Positions 53,211 through 62,264 are shown, counted from the first letter of the stretch. The stretch: DNA of 64,000 bases from Streptomyces sp. NBC_01669 (GCF_026339735.1 NZ_JAPEQG010000001.1:2480001-2544000); one strand, 5' to 3'. The notes: generated by a model from the sequence alone, not told the origin. Translations and numbers: made by a program.

Positions 53211-53882
53211 TCAGGGGAGCAGGTCGACGGAGAGCCGTTCCCGCAACTCCGCGACCGTGGTGCCGTACGTCTCCAGGACGCGGACACCGTCCGGGCCGGT
53301 GGCGAAGACGCCGTGGTCGGTGTAGACGCGGCCGACGCAGGCGGTACCGGTGAGCGGGTACGTGCACGCGGGGACGAGCTTGGGGGCGCCGTCCCGGGTG
53401 AACAGCTTCATCATCACCAGCACCTGCCGCGCTCCGACGGCGAGATCCATCGCGCCGCCCACGGCGGGGATGGCGTCGGGGTCGCCGGTGTGCCAGTTGG
53501 CCAGGTCACCGGCTTGCGAGACCTGGAACGCGCCGAGGACGCACACGTCGAGGTGGCCACCGCGCATCATCGCGAAGGAGTCGGCGTGGTGGAAGTACGC
53601 CGCCCCGGGCAGCTCGGTGACCGGTACCTTTCCGGCGTTCGTGAGGTCGGGGTCCACCTCGTCGCCGGTCGCGGCCGGCCCCATGCCCAGCATGCCGTTC
53701 TCCGTGTGCAGCACGATCCCCGCGTCCGCCGACAGGTGCTCGGCGACCCCGGTCGGCTGCCCGATGCCGAGGTTGACGTAGGAACCGGGCGGGATGTCAC
53801 GGGCGATGCGGGCCGCGAGCTCGTCGGTGCTCAGCGGGCCCCGGTCCGTGTGCTCCACGGACTGTGTGGTCGTTGCCGTCAT
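53211..53882 (-). CDS. pcaJ: 3-oxoacid/3-oxoadipate CoA-transferase subunit B
   Basis: A 223-residue CoA transferase beta subunit. It has GIGQPTGVAEHL (about residues 40-51) and the catalytic Glu in HTENGMLGMGP (about residue 60). With subunit A it moves CoA from succinyl-CoA to a 3-oxoacid, in catechol/protocatechuate catabolism 3-oxoadipate. It is coupled to the A subunit by TGATG. The matching thiolase gene is reduced to a 58-codon remnant, so the pathway may be incomplete or finished elsewhere. The 3-oxoadipate specificity rests on that remnant. Confidence 0.85.
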   Translation of the reverse strand: MTATTTQSVEHTDRGPLSTDELAARIARDIPPGSYVNLGIGQPTGVAEHLSADAGIVLHTENGMLGMGPAATGDEVDPDLTNAGKVPVTELPGAAYFHHADSFAMMRGGHLDVCVLGAFQVSQAGDLANWHTGDPDAIPAVGGAMDLAVGARQVLVMMKLFTRDGAPKLVPACTYPLTGTACVGRVYTDHGVFATGPDGVRVLETYGTTVAELRERLSVDLLP

Positions 53883-54574
53883 CAGCGGGCTCCTTGCACG
53901 GTGAGCCGGCGGGCCTCGGCCCGCACGAGGCGGTCGACGTAGATGCCCGGGGTGATCACGTTCTCCGGATCGATCTCCCCGGCGGGCACCACGTCGGTGA
54001 CCTGGGCGACGACCGTCGTGGCCGCCGTGGCCATGACGGGGCCGAAGTTCCGGGCGGTCTTGCGGTAGACGAGGTTGCCCATGGTGTCCGCGCGATGCGC
54101 CGAGATCAGGGCCACATCCCCCTTGATCGGGTACTCCAGGACGTGAGCACGTCCGTCGATCTCCCGGATCTCCTTGCCCTCCGCCAACGGGGTGCCGACG
54201 CCGACGGGGCAGTAGAAGGCCCCGATGCCCGCCCCGGCGGCCCGCATCCGTTCGGCGAGGGTGCCCTGCGGCACCACCTCCAGCTCCACCCGCCCGGCCC
54301 GGTACAGCTCGTCGAACACATAGGAGTCGCTCTGCCGGGGGAAGGAGCAGACGACCTTGCGCACCCGGCCCGCCTTGAGCAGTGCGGCCAGGCCCACGTC
54401 CCCGTTGCCGGCGTTGTTGGACACGACGGTCAGGCCACCGGCGCCCTGCCGGATCAGCGCGTCGATGAGGTCGAACGGCATGCCCGCCAGACCGAATCCG
54501 CCCACCAGGACCGTCGCACCGTCCTCGACGCCCGCCACGGCCTCGTCGGCCGTCGCCGCGATGGTCACGCCCAT
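53882..54574 (-). CDS. pcaI: 3-oxoacid/3-oxoadipate CoA-transferase subunit A
   Basis: A 230-residue alpha subunit with the glycine-rich loop DGATVLVGGFGLAGMP near residue 18-33, SNNAG near 53 and a late LEYPIKGDVALISAHRADTMGN. It pairs with the following B subunit. Its ATG overlaps the stop of the deleted thiolase ORF (TGATG), which preserves an original three-gene coupling of thiolase, A and B. Confidence 0.85.
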   Translation of the reverse strand: MGVTIAATADEAVAGVEDGATVLVGGFGLAGMPFDLIDALIRQGAGGLTVVSNNAGNGDVGLAALLKAGRVRKVVCSFPRQSDSYVFDELYRAGRVELEVVPQGTLAERMRAAGAGIGAFYCPVGVGTPLAEGKEIREIDGRAHVLEYPIKGDVALISAHRADTMGNLVYRKTARNFGPVMATAATTVVAQVTDVVPAGEIDPENVITPGIYVDRLVRAEARRLTVQGAR

Positions 54575-54750
54575 CAGCCGCTCACCTCGTCGGTGACGTT
54601 CTCCAGGACCACGGCGAGGGTCTGGCCCACGCCGATGCAGATGGCCGCGACGCCCCAGCGTTCGCGCCGCTCGCGCAGCACCTTCGCCGGGGTGCCGTTG
54701 AACCGGCCGAAGGGGGTGCGGGCAGCCGCGTAGAGATAGGCGTCGCTCAC
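54574..54750 (-). pseudogene. Internally deleted acetyl-CoA/3-oxoadipyl-CoA thiolase
   Basis: A 58-codon frame joins a thiolase N-terminus (DAYLYAARTPFGRFNGTPAK) directly to a thiolase C-terminus (RRERWGVAAICIGVGQTLAV, with the C-terminal active-site Cys region). The central about 330 residues, including the nucleophilic Cys, are gone. The frame is intact. The GTG start overlaps the flavin monooxygenase stop (GTGA), and the stop overlaps pcaI (TGATG), so the deletion kept translational coupling. It cannot be an active thiolase. Confidence 0.85.
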
Positions 54751-56027
54751 TGGGAGTGTCCTCCCACCAGGGCGGGGGACTCAGGCTCGTCGACACGGGC
54801 CGAGGACAGCGGGATCGGCGTGAACATGGGGGGCTCCTCGTCCGGCGTCAGCGCAGTCGGGCCGTACAGCCAGTCCACGAAGGCGTAGTCGTAGGTGTCG
54901 CGGGCACGCAGCAGCACATTGCGCTGCTCGCGGGCGACACCGTCGAGGTGCCACAGCTCGCCCCACTTGCGGGACGTGGTCAGCACGCGGCGGCAGTGCT
55001 CCGGGCGGACGGCCTCGTAGGCGGCGAGCGCGGCACTCCAGTCGACCGTGCCGTCCTCGGCGCGGTTGCGGGCGACGTGCTCGCCCAGCACCCAGCCGTC
55101 CTCGATGGCCATGATCGCGCCCTGCGCGATGTACTGCAGCGGCGGGTGCGCGGAGTCGCCGAGCAGCGCGATCCGGCCGTGGACCCAGTTCATGACCGGC
55201 TCGCGGTCGAACATCCGCCACCACTTTTCCCGCCACATGAACGGCAGGCCGTCCTGGACGAAGCCGCAGGTCTCGGCGAAGGCGTTGTCGAGCTCGTCCG
55301 GGGTGCCCCAGTCCTCCTGGCCGGCGAGGGCCTTGGGGGACTCGAAGACGGCGACCTGGTTGAGGAGTTCGCCGCCGCGCAGGCCGTAGTGGACGAAGTG
55401 GCAGCGCGGGCCGACGTAGACCACGACCTCGCTGAGGTCGATGCCATGGACACGGGGCGTCCCGGCGGGCACGGTGCCCCGGTAGGCGACGTACGCGGAG
55501 GAGACGGGCTGGTCGTCGACGAGGAGCTTGCGTGCGACGGAGTGCAGACCGTCGGCGGCGATGACCAGGCCGGCCTCGTGGACCTCGCCGGCGGCGAGGG
55601 TGACGCGGGCGCCGCCGTCGGCGTTCTCGTACGAGGTGACCCGGGAGTCGGTGACCAGCTCGACGCCGGCCCGCTCGCAGGCGCGCAGCAGCAGGCCGTG
55701 CAGGTCGCTGCGGTGGATCACCATGTACGGGTAGCCGTACCGCTTCTCCAGGTCGCGCAGGTCCAGGCGGGACAGTTCGCCGCCGTCGACCGCGTCGCGC
55801 ATGACCATGGAGTCCGGAACGACGCCGAGGCTCTTGGCCTCCTCCAGGAGGCCGTAGTCGTCGAGGATGCGGGTGCAGTTGGGGGCGAGCTGGATGCCGG
55901 CGCCGACCTCGCCGAAGGCGGGGGCGCTCTCCAGCAGACGCACGTTCAGGCCCTGGCGGGTCAGCGAGAACGCCGCGCCCAGGCCGCCGATGCCGCCGCC
56001 GACGACGATCACATCAGGGTTCGTCAT
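54747..56027 (-). CDS. 3-hydroxybenzoate 6-monooxygenase-like FAD enzyme
   Basis: A 426-residue group A flavoprotein monooxygenase: VIVVGGGIGGLGAAFSL, the DG motif VIAADGLHSVARK and the GD motif LLGDSAHPPLQYIAQGAIMAIEDG. The last motif, with PPLQYIAQGA, is typical of 3-hydroxybenzoate 6-hydroxylases, which make gentisate. It lies directly downstream of three gentisate-degradation genes and so completes the route from 3-hydroxybenzoate. Substrate is inferred from context and motif. Confidence 0.87.
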   Translation of the reverse strand: MTNPDVIVVGGGIGGLGAAFSLTRQGLNVRLLESAPAFGEVGAGIQLAPNCTRILDDYGLLEEAKSLGVVPDSMVMRDAVDGGELSRLDLRDLEKRYGYPYMVIHRSDLHGLLLRACERAGVELVTDSRVTSYENADGGARVTLAAGEVHEAGLVIAADGLHSVARKLLVDDQPVSSAYVAYRGTVPAGTPRVHGIDLSEVVVYVGPRCHFVHYGLRGGELLNQVAVFESPKALAGQEDWGTPDELDNAFAETCGFVQDGLPFMWREKWWRMFDREPVMNWVHGRIALLGDSAHPPLQYIAQGAIMAIEDGWVLGEHVARNRAEDGTVDWSAALAAYEAVRPEHCRRVLTTSRKWGELWHLDGVAREQRNVLLRARDTYDYAFVDWLYGPTALTPDEEPPMFTPIPLSSARVDEPESPALVGGHSQ

Positions 56028-56043
56028 GGAACTTCCTCAACTC

Positions 56044-56676
56044 TCAGAGCCACGGGCCGAGCTCGGGAGCGTCGGCAAGCGTGTGGGGCCGCCCGGCCAG
56101 CCAGGCGGCGACCTCGGGGAGAGGGCCGTCGGGCAGCTCGGTGAGCCCGCGTTTGGTGCTGATCTCGTCGACCAGGGCGGACAGGAAGCCCGCCGGGAGG
56201 TCGGCGAAGGTGACGCCGGTGCCGAAGTCGACCGCGTGGACGCAGGTCTCGCGGGACCGCATCCAGGGCAACTCGGTGGCGGGGACGGTACGGCCCTGAG
56301 CGGTGACGACCTTGTTCTGCCACTGCTCGTCGGTCAGTTCGTCCAGGTCCGTGCCGAGCCGGCGGGCCGAGTCGGCCAGCCAGGCGCGCAGTTCGCCGAC
56401 GGAGAGGGCCGGGCCCTTGGCGATGCCGGCGGCACGCTCCTCGGGGGAGGCGTACATCGGCGTCTCCTCGCCGGTTGCCGCCCAGTGCACGAGGTTGCAC
56501 AGGGCGTCGGCGTTGGCGGCGACGTGCGCGGCCAGGTGCTTGCGGGTCCAGCCCGGCAGCAGACTGTCGGCGGCGAAGCCGGCCTCGTCGAGATCCTCGA
56601 CGGCGGCCAGTACCAGCTCGGTGCCGGTACGGGCCCACTCGCGCGCGTCGGTGAACGTCCGCGGGGCGTCGGTCAT
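56044..56676 (-). CDS. Maleylpyruvate isomerase (mycothiol-dependent, DinB-like)
   Basis: A 210-residue protein of the DinB_2/mycothiol-dependent maleylpyruvate isomerase family. Conserved His-containing segments LPGWTRKHLAAHVAANADAL (about residues 41-60) and RSRETCVHAVDFGTG (about 140) fit the metal-binding triad, and there is a C-terminal SCP2-like part. It converts maleylpyruvate to fumarylpyruvate using mycothiol. Its ATG overlaps the hydrolase stop (ATGA). Confidence 0.9.
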   Translation of the reverse strand: MTDAPRTFTDAREWARTGTELVLAAVEDLDEAGFAADSLLPGWTRKHLAAHVAANADALCNLVHWAATGEETPMYASPEERAAGIAKGPALSVGELRAWLADSARRLGTDLDELTDEQWQNKVVTAQGRTVPATELPWMRSRETCVHAVDFGTGVTFADLPAGFLSALVDEISTKRGLTELPDGPLPEVAAWLAGRPHTLADAPELGPWL

Positions 56677-57500
56677 TCCGCGACCACCTTGTTGGTGCAG
56701 GCGCCCAGGCCCGCGATCTCGGTGACCACGGTCTGGCCCGGGAGTAGGAAGACCTTGGGGTCGCGGGCGTTGCCGACGCCGGCCGGGGTGCCGGTGGCGA
56801 TGATGTCGCCCGGGCGCAGGGTGATGACGGTGGAGATGTACTGCACCAGGAAGACCGGGTCGAACAGCAGCGTGCCGGTGTCGTCCTGCTGCATGACCTG
56901 CCCGTCGACGACGGTCTTGACCTCGAGCGCGGGGCGGACGCCGCCGGCCTCGTCGGGGGTGACGACGTAGGGGCCGACCGGGGTGGAGGCCTCCCAGATC
57001 TTGCCCTGGGTCCACTCGATGGTGCGGAACTGCCAGTCGCGCACCGAGATGTCGTTCATGACGGTGAAGCCGGCGATGGCGTCGGCGGCCTGCTGCTCGT
57101 CGGCGCGGCGGACCTGCTTGCCGATCACGACGGCCAGTTCGACCTCCCAGTCGAACGCGTCGGTCTCGGCCGGCTTGACGATGTCGTCGTTCGCGCCGAT
57201 GAGGGTGTCGGCGAACTTCGGGAAGAGGGTCGGGTAGTTGGGGAGGTCCCGCCCCATCTCCTTGATGTGGTTGGTGTAGTTGTGGCCGACGCAGACGACC
57301 TTGGACGGGTTCGGGACGACCGGCGCGAAGTCCGCGCCCTCGACCGGGTAGGTGGTGCCGGAGGCGGCGGCGGCCTCGGCCTGCCAGTCGGCCTCGGCGA
57401 ACAGTTCACCCAGGTCGGTGTAACCGAGGTCGACGTGGATGTCGCCGTCGAGGCGGACCGCCCGGGTGCCGTCGGCGGTGCGGATGGTGGCGAGCTTCAT
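56673..57500 (-). CDS. Fumarylpyruvate hydrolase (FAH family)
   Basis: A 275-residue FAH-superfamily hydrolase: VVCVGHNYTNHIKEMG (catalytic His region, about residue 68), the metal ligands in FDWEVELAVVIG (Glu-X-Glu) and NDISVRDWQ (Asp), and the end motif GDIIATGTPAGVG. In the gentisate pathway it splits fumarylpyruvate into fumarate and pyruvate. Its position between gentisate dioxygenase and the isomerase supports this over a homoprotocatechuate or 2-oxo-hepta role. Confidence 0.92.
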   Translation of the reverse strand: MKLATIRTADGTRAVRLDGDIHVDLGYTDLGELFAEADWQAEAAAASGTTYPVEGADFAPVVPNPSKVVCVGHNYTNHIKEMGRDLPNYPTLFPKFADTLIGANDDIVKPAETDAFDWEVELAVVIGKQVRRADEQQAADAIAGFTVMNDISVRDWQFRTIEWTQGKIWEASTPVGPYVVTPDEAGGVRPALEVKTVVDGQVMQQDDTGTLLFDPVFLVQYISTVITLRPGDIIATGTPAGVGNARDPKVFLLPGQTVVTEIAGLGACTNKVVAE

Positions 57501-57502
57501 GG

Positions 57503-58678
57503 TCAGGCGTCCTTCTGGGTGCGGTTGAGCTGAAGCGCCTCGAAGACGGGCGCGTCGGAGAAGCGGAAGAGGTCGAGGCCGCCCTCGTCGGAGTCGGTCC
57601 CGCCGGCCTCGGACCTGGCGGAGAACGGTTCCCAGGACGGGACGACGAACAGGTCGCCGCGGCTGACCGTCCAGGACTTCTCCCCGACGGTCACGACACC
57701 GGAGCCGTCGAAGACCTGGTAGACCGACGAGCCGGTCTCGCGGACCGGCGCGGTCTCGGCGCCGCGGGCGATGCGGTGGAACTCGGCGCGGATGGTCGGC
57801 AGCACGTCGGAGCCGTCGTGCGGGTTGGAGTAGCGCACCGCGGCGTGGCCGGGCTCGACGGTGCCGCCGAAGCCCTCCTTCTCCAGCAGCAGCTGGTCGC
57901 GCAGGGCGGCGTCGGTGTACTCCCACTTGTAGGAGAGCAGCGGGCTGCCCGGGGTGGCCGGGGCGGCCGACAGCGGGCGCAGGCCCGGGTGGCCCCACAG
58001 GCGCTCGGAGCGCGACCGCTCCGGGGTGATCCGCTCGGCGTCGCTGATCTCGTCGCGGCCGAACTCGAAGAACTGCGCCTCGGTGGCGTACTGGAAGGGG
58101 ATGTCCAGTCCGTCGATCCAGGCCATGGGCTCGGCGGTGGCGTTGTGGTGGGCGTGCCAGTTCCAGCCCGCCTGCGGGAGGAAGTCGCCGCGGTTCATCG
58201 GCACCGGGTCGCCGCCGACGACCGTCCACACGCCCGAGCCCTCGACGACGAACCGGAAGGCGTGCTGGGTGTGGCGGTGCTCGGGGGCGTCCTCGCCCGG
58301 CATGAGGTACTGGATGGCCGCCCACAGCGTCGGGGTGGCGAAGGGCCGTCCGCCGAGGGACGGGTTGGCCAGCGCGATGGCCCGGCGCTCACCGCCACGG
58401 CCGACCGGGACGATGTCGCCGGCCTGGGCTGCCAGGTCCCGCAGCCGCTGCCAGCGCCACATGTGCGGCACGGCGCGCGAGCGCGGGTGGGCCGGCATCA
58501 GGTCGCCGATCTCGGTCCACAGTGGGACGAGGAGTTCCTGTTCGAAGCCCCGGTACAGCTCTTCGAGCGCCGGGGTGACCTCGGGCTGCCCCTCCGCGGA
58601 GACGGCCTGCAGCCGGACCGGGGAACCCGAGGCGATGTCGTGGGCGATGGAGGACTGAGTCACAGGCCCAGCGTGCAC
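57503..58678 (-). CDS. Gentisate 1,2-dioxygenase (bicupin)
   Basis: A 391-residue bicupin. The N-terminal cupin has the iron-binding APEHRHTQHAFRFVVEG (His-X-His, about residues 128-144), and the C-terminal cupin has the degenerate VYQVFDGSG...WTVSRGDLFVVPSW. Length and motifs match gentisate 1,2-dioxygenase, which opens gentisate to maleylpyruvate. I use GTG 58678, preceded by GGAAG at 5-6 bases; GTG 58663 is a weaker alternative. It is first in the gentisate operon and divergent from its IclR regulator. Confidence 0.93.
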   Translation of the reverse strand: MHAGPVTQSSIAHDIASGSPVRLQAVSAEGQPEVTPALEELYRGFEQELLVPLWTEIGDLMPAHPRSRAVPHMWRWQRLRDLAAQAGDIVPVGRGGERRAIALANPSLGGRPFATPTLWAAIQYLMPGEDAPEHRHTQHAFRFVVEGSGVWTVVGGDPVPMNRGDFLPQAGWNWHAHHNATAEPMAWIDGLDIPFQYATEAQFFEFGRDEISDAERITPERSRSERLWGHPGLRPLSAAPATPGSPLLSYKWEYTDAALRDQLLLEKEGFGGTVEPGHAAVRYSNPHDGSDVLPTIRAEFHRIARGAETAPVRETGSSVYQVFDGSGVVTVGEKSWTVSRGDLFVVPSWEPFSARSEAGGTDSDEGGLDLFRFSDAPVFEALQLNRTQKDA

Positions 58679-58701
58679 TGTGTCTTCCAGGAGAACATGA
58701 A

Positions 58702-58720
58702 GATTCTGGAGAGCAGAATC
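58702..58720. promoter_or_regulatory. IclR operator candidate in the gentisate divergent promoter
   Basis: A perfect dyad GATTCTG-GAGAG-CAGAATC lies in the 56-bp gap between the dioxygenase and IclR starts. Size, position and A/T-containing arms fit an IclR site controlling both directions. Confidence 0.65.
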
Positions 58721-58734
58721 CGAAGGGGCATGCC

Positions 58735-59511
58735 ATGGACAAACCGCTCAAGACACCGCCGCCGTACCCGATCGCCAGCGTGGACCACGCGCTGCGAGCG
58801 GCGACCATCCTGCAGATGGAGGGCGGCGCGACCGTGTCGCAGATCGCCGAGCGGCTGGGCGTCGCCAGGTCGACAGCCCACCGGGTCCTGGCGATGCTCG
58901 TCTACCGGGACTTCGCCGTGCAGGACGAGGGCCGCATCTACCGTGCGGGGCCGGTGCTGGAACTCGCCGCGCACTCGCAGTCCCTCGTGTCGCGGCTGCG
59001 CGCGGCGGCTCTGCCCCATCTGCACCGGGTCGTCGATCTTCTGGACGAGACCACGAACCTGATCGTGCGCACCGGGGACACGGCCCGGTTCATCGCCAGC
59101 GTCGAGTGCCGGCAGGCGCTGCGGGTCGGTTCCCGGGAGGGCATGGTGTTCTCGGCCCACCGCACCACGGCGGGACTGCTGCTGCTCGCCGACCTCACCG
59201 ACGAGGAACTGGAGGAGGTCTACGCCCCCGAGCGTTACCGCGACCGTCCCGCCGATCGGCCGGATCTCGCCCGGCTGCGGACGGAGCTCAGGCGTCTGCG
59301 CCGCAACGGGTTCGCCGTCAACAAGGAGCGATCCGAACGCGGTCTCGTCGCCGTCGGCGTACCGGTGCGCGACCAGGACGGCACCGCGCTGGCCGGTCTG
59401 TCGGTGTCGATGCCCAGCGTGCGCTACGACCCGCACCGCCTCCAGTCCCTGGTGGCCGCTCTGAACGCCACGGCGCACTCCCTGGAGAAGGACCTGACCG
59501 AGCAGCACTGA
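58735..59511 (+). CDS. IclR-family regulator (gentisate operon)
   Basis: A 258-residue IclR protein with winged helix ATVSQIAERLGVARSTAHRVLAMLV (about residues 33-57) and an effector domain from about 85 to 250 that includes SEERGLVAVG-like SERGLVAVGVPV. It is divergent from the gentisate dioxygenase gene over an operator-like dyad. It probably senses gentisate or 3-hydroxybenzoate. Confidence 0.92.
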   Translation: MDKPLKTPPPYPIASVDHALRAATILQMEGGATVSQIAERLGVARSTAHRVLAMLVYRDFAVQDEGRIYRAGPVLELAAHSQSLVSRLRAAALPHLHRVVDLLDETTNLIVRTGDTARFIASVECRQALRVGSREGMVFSAHRTTAGLLLLADLTDEELEEVYAPERYRDRPADRPDLARLRTELRRLRRNGFAVNKERSERGLVAVGVPVRDQDGTALAGLSVSMPSVRYDPHRLQSLVAALNATAHSLEKDLTEQH

Positions 59512-59583
59512 GCCCCTGGCGACACGACAGAGCGGTCGCCCGCCTTACAGCAAGATCGCTTCTCTGGGATAGTGCACACATCA

Positions 59584-59612
59584 TTGACGTGGCGTAAAGC
59601 GAATGTCATTCT
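59584..59612 (+). promoter_or_regulatory. Promoter candidate for the MFS transporter gene
   Basis: TTGACG (59584-59589) and CATTCT (59607-59612) are 17 bp apart, 127-155 bp upstream of the MFS ATG in a locally AT-richer stretch. No other gene is seen in 59512-59738. Confidence 0.4.
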
Positions 59613-59738
59613 CCACGACATCGCGCCCGACTCGCGTCGTGCCCCTCTCCCCCACCGCGCACGCAGAGCCGAGCCCTTCCACGCTCTCAGGGCTCCCGCT
59701 TCCGGGACGCCCACCTTTCCCAGCCAGGGAGAACAGCA

Positions 59739-61376
59739 ATGACGCTCAACAACGGGATGCCGACGTCCCCGGGCCCAACCGCGGGGGCCGCCCGGACACC
59801 GGGCTACGCGGGAACACTGGCTGCCGCCTGCTGCGCGGTCTTCGTGGCCCAGGTCGCGAACGCGCTACCGGCCTCGCTCCTCGGACTCTTCCAGCAGGAC
59901 CTGAACACGCACGGTTCCCAGCTGACCTGGATCACGGCCGCGTTCATGATCGCCGTGGTCTGCTTCGAGTTCACCTTCGGTGTGCTCGGCGACCTCTTCG
60001 GACGACGAAGGCTGATCGTGGTCGGCACGGGCATGGTCGCCGTGGGCAGTGTCGTGGCCGCGCTCGCACCCACCGTCCAGGTTCTGTGGATCGGCGCCGC
60101 CCTGAACGGACTGGGCGCCGGCGCCATGTTCCCCGCCTCGCTCACCGCGATCACCGCCGTCACCCGCACCATGCGGGAACGGGCGCACGCGGTGGCAGTC
60201 TGGAGCGGCTTCCTGTCCGCCGGCGCCGCCGTCTCACCTCTGCTCGGCGGCATGTTCGCCAAGGTCGGATCGTGGCGCGGTTCCTTCTGGGTGCTCGTCG
60301 GACTCGCTCTGGTCAGCATGGTGCTCACCCTGGTGCTGGCCACGGAGTCGAAGTCGCCCGAGGGCCGCAAGCTCGACGTACCCGGTCAGATCACCTTCGC
60401 CCTCGGTCTCATCCTGGTGCTGTACGGCGCCGTCGAGGGGCCCGAGTCGGGCTGGACCACCCTTCCCGTCATCCTCGCCTTCGCCCTCGGCGCATGCTTC
60501 CTCGCCGGGTTCGTCGTGGTGGAGCTGGGGGCCGAATCCCCGATCTTCGACCTGAGGCTGTTCCGCAACCGGGCCTTCACCGTGTCGTCCGTCGTCGCCG
60601 TCATCGGCATGCTCGCCTTCCTCGGCGCCTGCTTCGCGATGAGCATGTGGATGGGACCGGTGCAGCATCAAAACCCGATCCGCGTCGCCATCCTCTTCCT
60701 GCTCCTCCAGGGGCCCGCCTTCCTGCTCATCCCGGTCGTCTCGCGGCTCCTCCACCGGGTCGCCGCGTCCTGGCTGCTGACCTCGGGATTCGTCCTGATG
60801 GCGATCGGCTGCCTGCTGTTCACCCGGCTGGACGTCACCGACCCGGGACTCGGCGCGTTCGTCGCGCCCGCCCTGCTGGTCGGCATCGGTTTCGCCCTGA
60901 CCGTCAGCTCGGTGACGGCCGTGGCGCTGAACAGTGTGCCCCTGAACCTGGCCGGCATGGCCAGCGCCACCACCAACATGCTGCGCGACCTCGGCTTCGC
61001 GCTCGGCCCTGTCGTCGTCGGCGCGGTCGCCCTCAGCAACGCGGGGTCGTCGTTCGTGGCGAACGTGTCCGGCGCGGACCTGCCGGCCGGTCAGGTGGCA
61101 GCGGCACGCGGGATCGCCGAGGCCGGAGGGCCCATCGCCGTGAACAGCCTGCCGCCCGGCGCCCCGGGATCCGCAGCGCACGGTCTGGCCCTGGACGCCC
61201 TGGGCAGCGGCTTCAGCACCGCGTTCCTGGTGTGCGGCGTGGCGGCCGCCGTCGCCGCGGTGCTGACCTCCGTCGGCATGATCGGGGTCCACGCCCAACG
61301 TTCCACCGAGAACGAGGAGTCCGTACCCCTGCCGCACGGACGCGACGGCAGACCGGAATCGGCCCTCACCACGTAG
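59739..61376 (+). CDS. MFS transporter, DHA2/EmrB-QacA type (14 TM)
   Basis: A 545-residue major facilitator with about 14 hydrophobic helices. The A-like motif GVLGDLFGRRRLIVVG (about residues 80-95) and GLGAGAMFPASLTAITAV (motif C-like) place it in the drug:H+ antiporter-2 group. ATG follows GGGAG. Next to the gentisate genes it could export toxic aromatic intermediates or take up aromatic acids; sequence alone favours export. A strong terminator follows. Confidence 0.9.
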   Translation: MTLNNGMPTSPGPTAGAARTPGYAGTLAAACCAVFVAQVANALPASLLGLFQQDLNTHGSQLTWITAAFMIAVVCFEFTFGVLGDLFGRRRLIVVGTGMVAVGSVVAALAPTVQVLWIGAALNGLGAGAMFPASLTAITAVTRTMRERAHAVAVWSGFLSAGAAVSPLLGGMFAKVGSWRGSFWVLVGLALVSMVLTLVLATESKSPEGRKLDVPGQITFALGLILVLYGAVEGPESGWTTLPVILAFALGACFLAGFVVVELGAESPIFDLRLFRNRAFTVSSVVAVIGMLAFLGACFAMSMWMGPVQHQNPIRVAILFLLLQGPAFLLIPVVSRLLHRVAASWLLTSGFVLMAIGCLLFTRLDVTDPGLGAFVAPALLVGIGFALTVSSVTAVALNSVPLNLAGMASATTNMLRDLGFALGPVVVGAVALSNAGSSFVANVSGADLPAGQVAAARGIAEAGGPIAVNSLPPGAPGSAAHGLALDALGSGFSTAFLVCGVAAAVAAVLTSVGMIGVHAQRSTENEESVPLPHGRDGRPESALTT

Positions 61377-61421
61377 GCGGACCGGCCGCAGGACTCCCCG
61401 AGCGGAGCTGCGCACGCGAAA

Positions 61422-61448
61422 GGGCACCGGCCATGACGGCCGGTGCCC
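61422..61448 (+). terminator. Rho-independent-type hairpin after the MFS gene
   Basis: Perfect 11-bp arms GGGCACCGGCC and GGCCGGTGCCC with a 5-nt loop (ATGAC) lie 46 bp past the MFS stop. A GGCCCC tetra-repeat follows at about 61459-61485. Confidence 0.85.
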
Positions 61449-61594
61449 TCCGCGCTCCCGGCCCCGGCCCCGGCCCCGGCCCCGGCAGGTCCCTCCCCGC
61501 TCCGGCAGACGTACCGGTGTTCACCGCTCTCGTCCCCGGCCGTACAGGTGCTCGCCCCGGCACCAGCCAGCTCCGAACGAAGCCGGACGGTAAC

Positions 61595-62155
61595 GTGAGC
61601 GACGTCGTCTTCCGCCTCCGTCGGCCCCAGCCAAGGAACCAACGCCCCGTGGTACGTCGAAGCCAGACCAGCAACCCCCGCTCGGCCGTCGTGCTGACCT
61701 CGGGCGCCGACTGGGGTACCCGTGCCGCCGGGCAGCGCCGTGGAAGCGGGGCCGAGTTCCCGCTGCCCCGGCGCCAGGCCGCGAAGATCAAGGCACTGCA
61801 GCAAACCATCGAGGTGATACGCATGGCGATCAACGCCAAGCGCCGGCCTCAGGCGCGCTACATGCTCAGCCGGGCCCGAGCCCTCGTCAACGCTCTTCCC
61901 GCCGACCAGACCACGCAGGAACGCGAGCAGCTCTCACTGCTGCGGAAGAAGTTCGAGGCACGTGGCACGACGGCCGCCAAGAGCACCAAGAAGCCGAAGT
62001 CGATACCCGCCGCGCGGGCGGGCGGCAAGAAGGCGGCCGCGAAGAAGTCCACAGCGAAGGCCACGCAGAAGCCGGCACCCGCGCCGATTCCCGACCTCGG
62101 CAACCGTTACATCAACCGTGCCGCCCTCGGCTACACCGCCGCTGACGAGGCATGA
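61595..62155 (+). CDS. Hypothetical basic protein with Lys/Ala-rich C-terminus
   Basis: A 186-residue protein of no recognised family. A basic N-terminus (Arg/Gln-rich) leads to a predicted helical stretch (AAKIKALQQTIEVIRMAINA...REQLSLLRKKFEARG, about residues 68-125), then a low-complexity KKAAAKKSTAKATQK tail reminiscent of histone-like proteins and a C-terminal ending YINRAALGYTAADEA. DNA or RNA binding is possible. The start is unsure: GTG 61595 has a weak site, and a later ATG (MAINAKRRPQ, near 61823) would give a shorter protein. Confidence 0.5.
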   Translation: MSDVVFRLRRPQPRNQRPVVRRSQTSNPRSAVVLTSGADWGTRAAGQRRGSGAEFPLPRRQAAKIKALQQTIEVIRMAINAKRRPQARYMLSRARALVNALPADQTTQEREQLSLLRKKFEARGTTAAKSTKKPKSIPAARAGGKKAAAKKSTAKATQKPAPAPIPDLGNRYINRAALGYTAADEA

Positions 62156-62264
62156 GGCAGCACCGCTACCGCGCGCGGTGTGCCGCCCGCCTCCCCGGCA
62201 CCTGCTCGCATCGACCCGCGCCCGGCCGTCAGGCCGGCGCCATGAACCAACCCGTTCCCCAACT

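Noticed and set aside
61459..61485. GGCCCC tandem repeat after the MFS gene as a CRISPR or phase-variation tract
   Set aside because: Only four short units, non-coding and beyond a terminator; it looks like simple GC-rich sequence.
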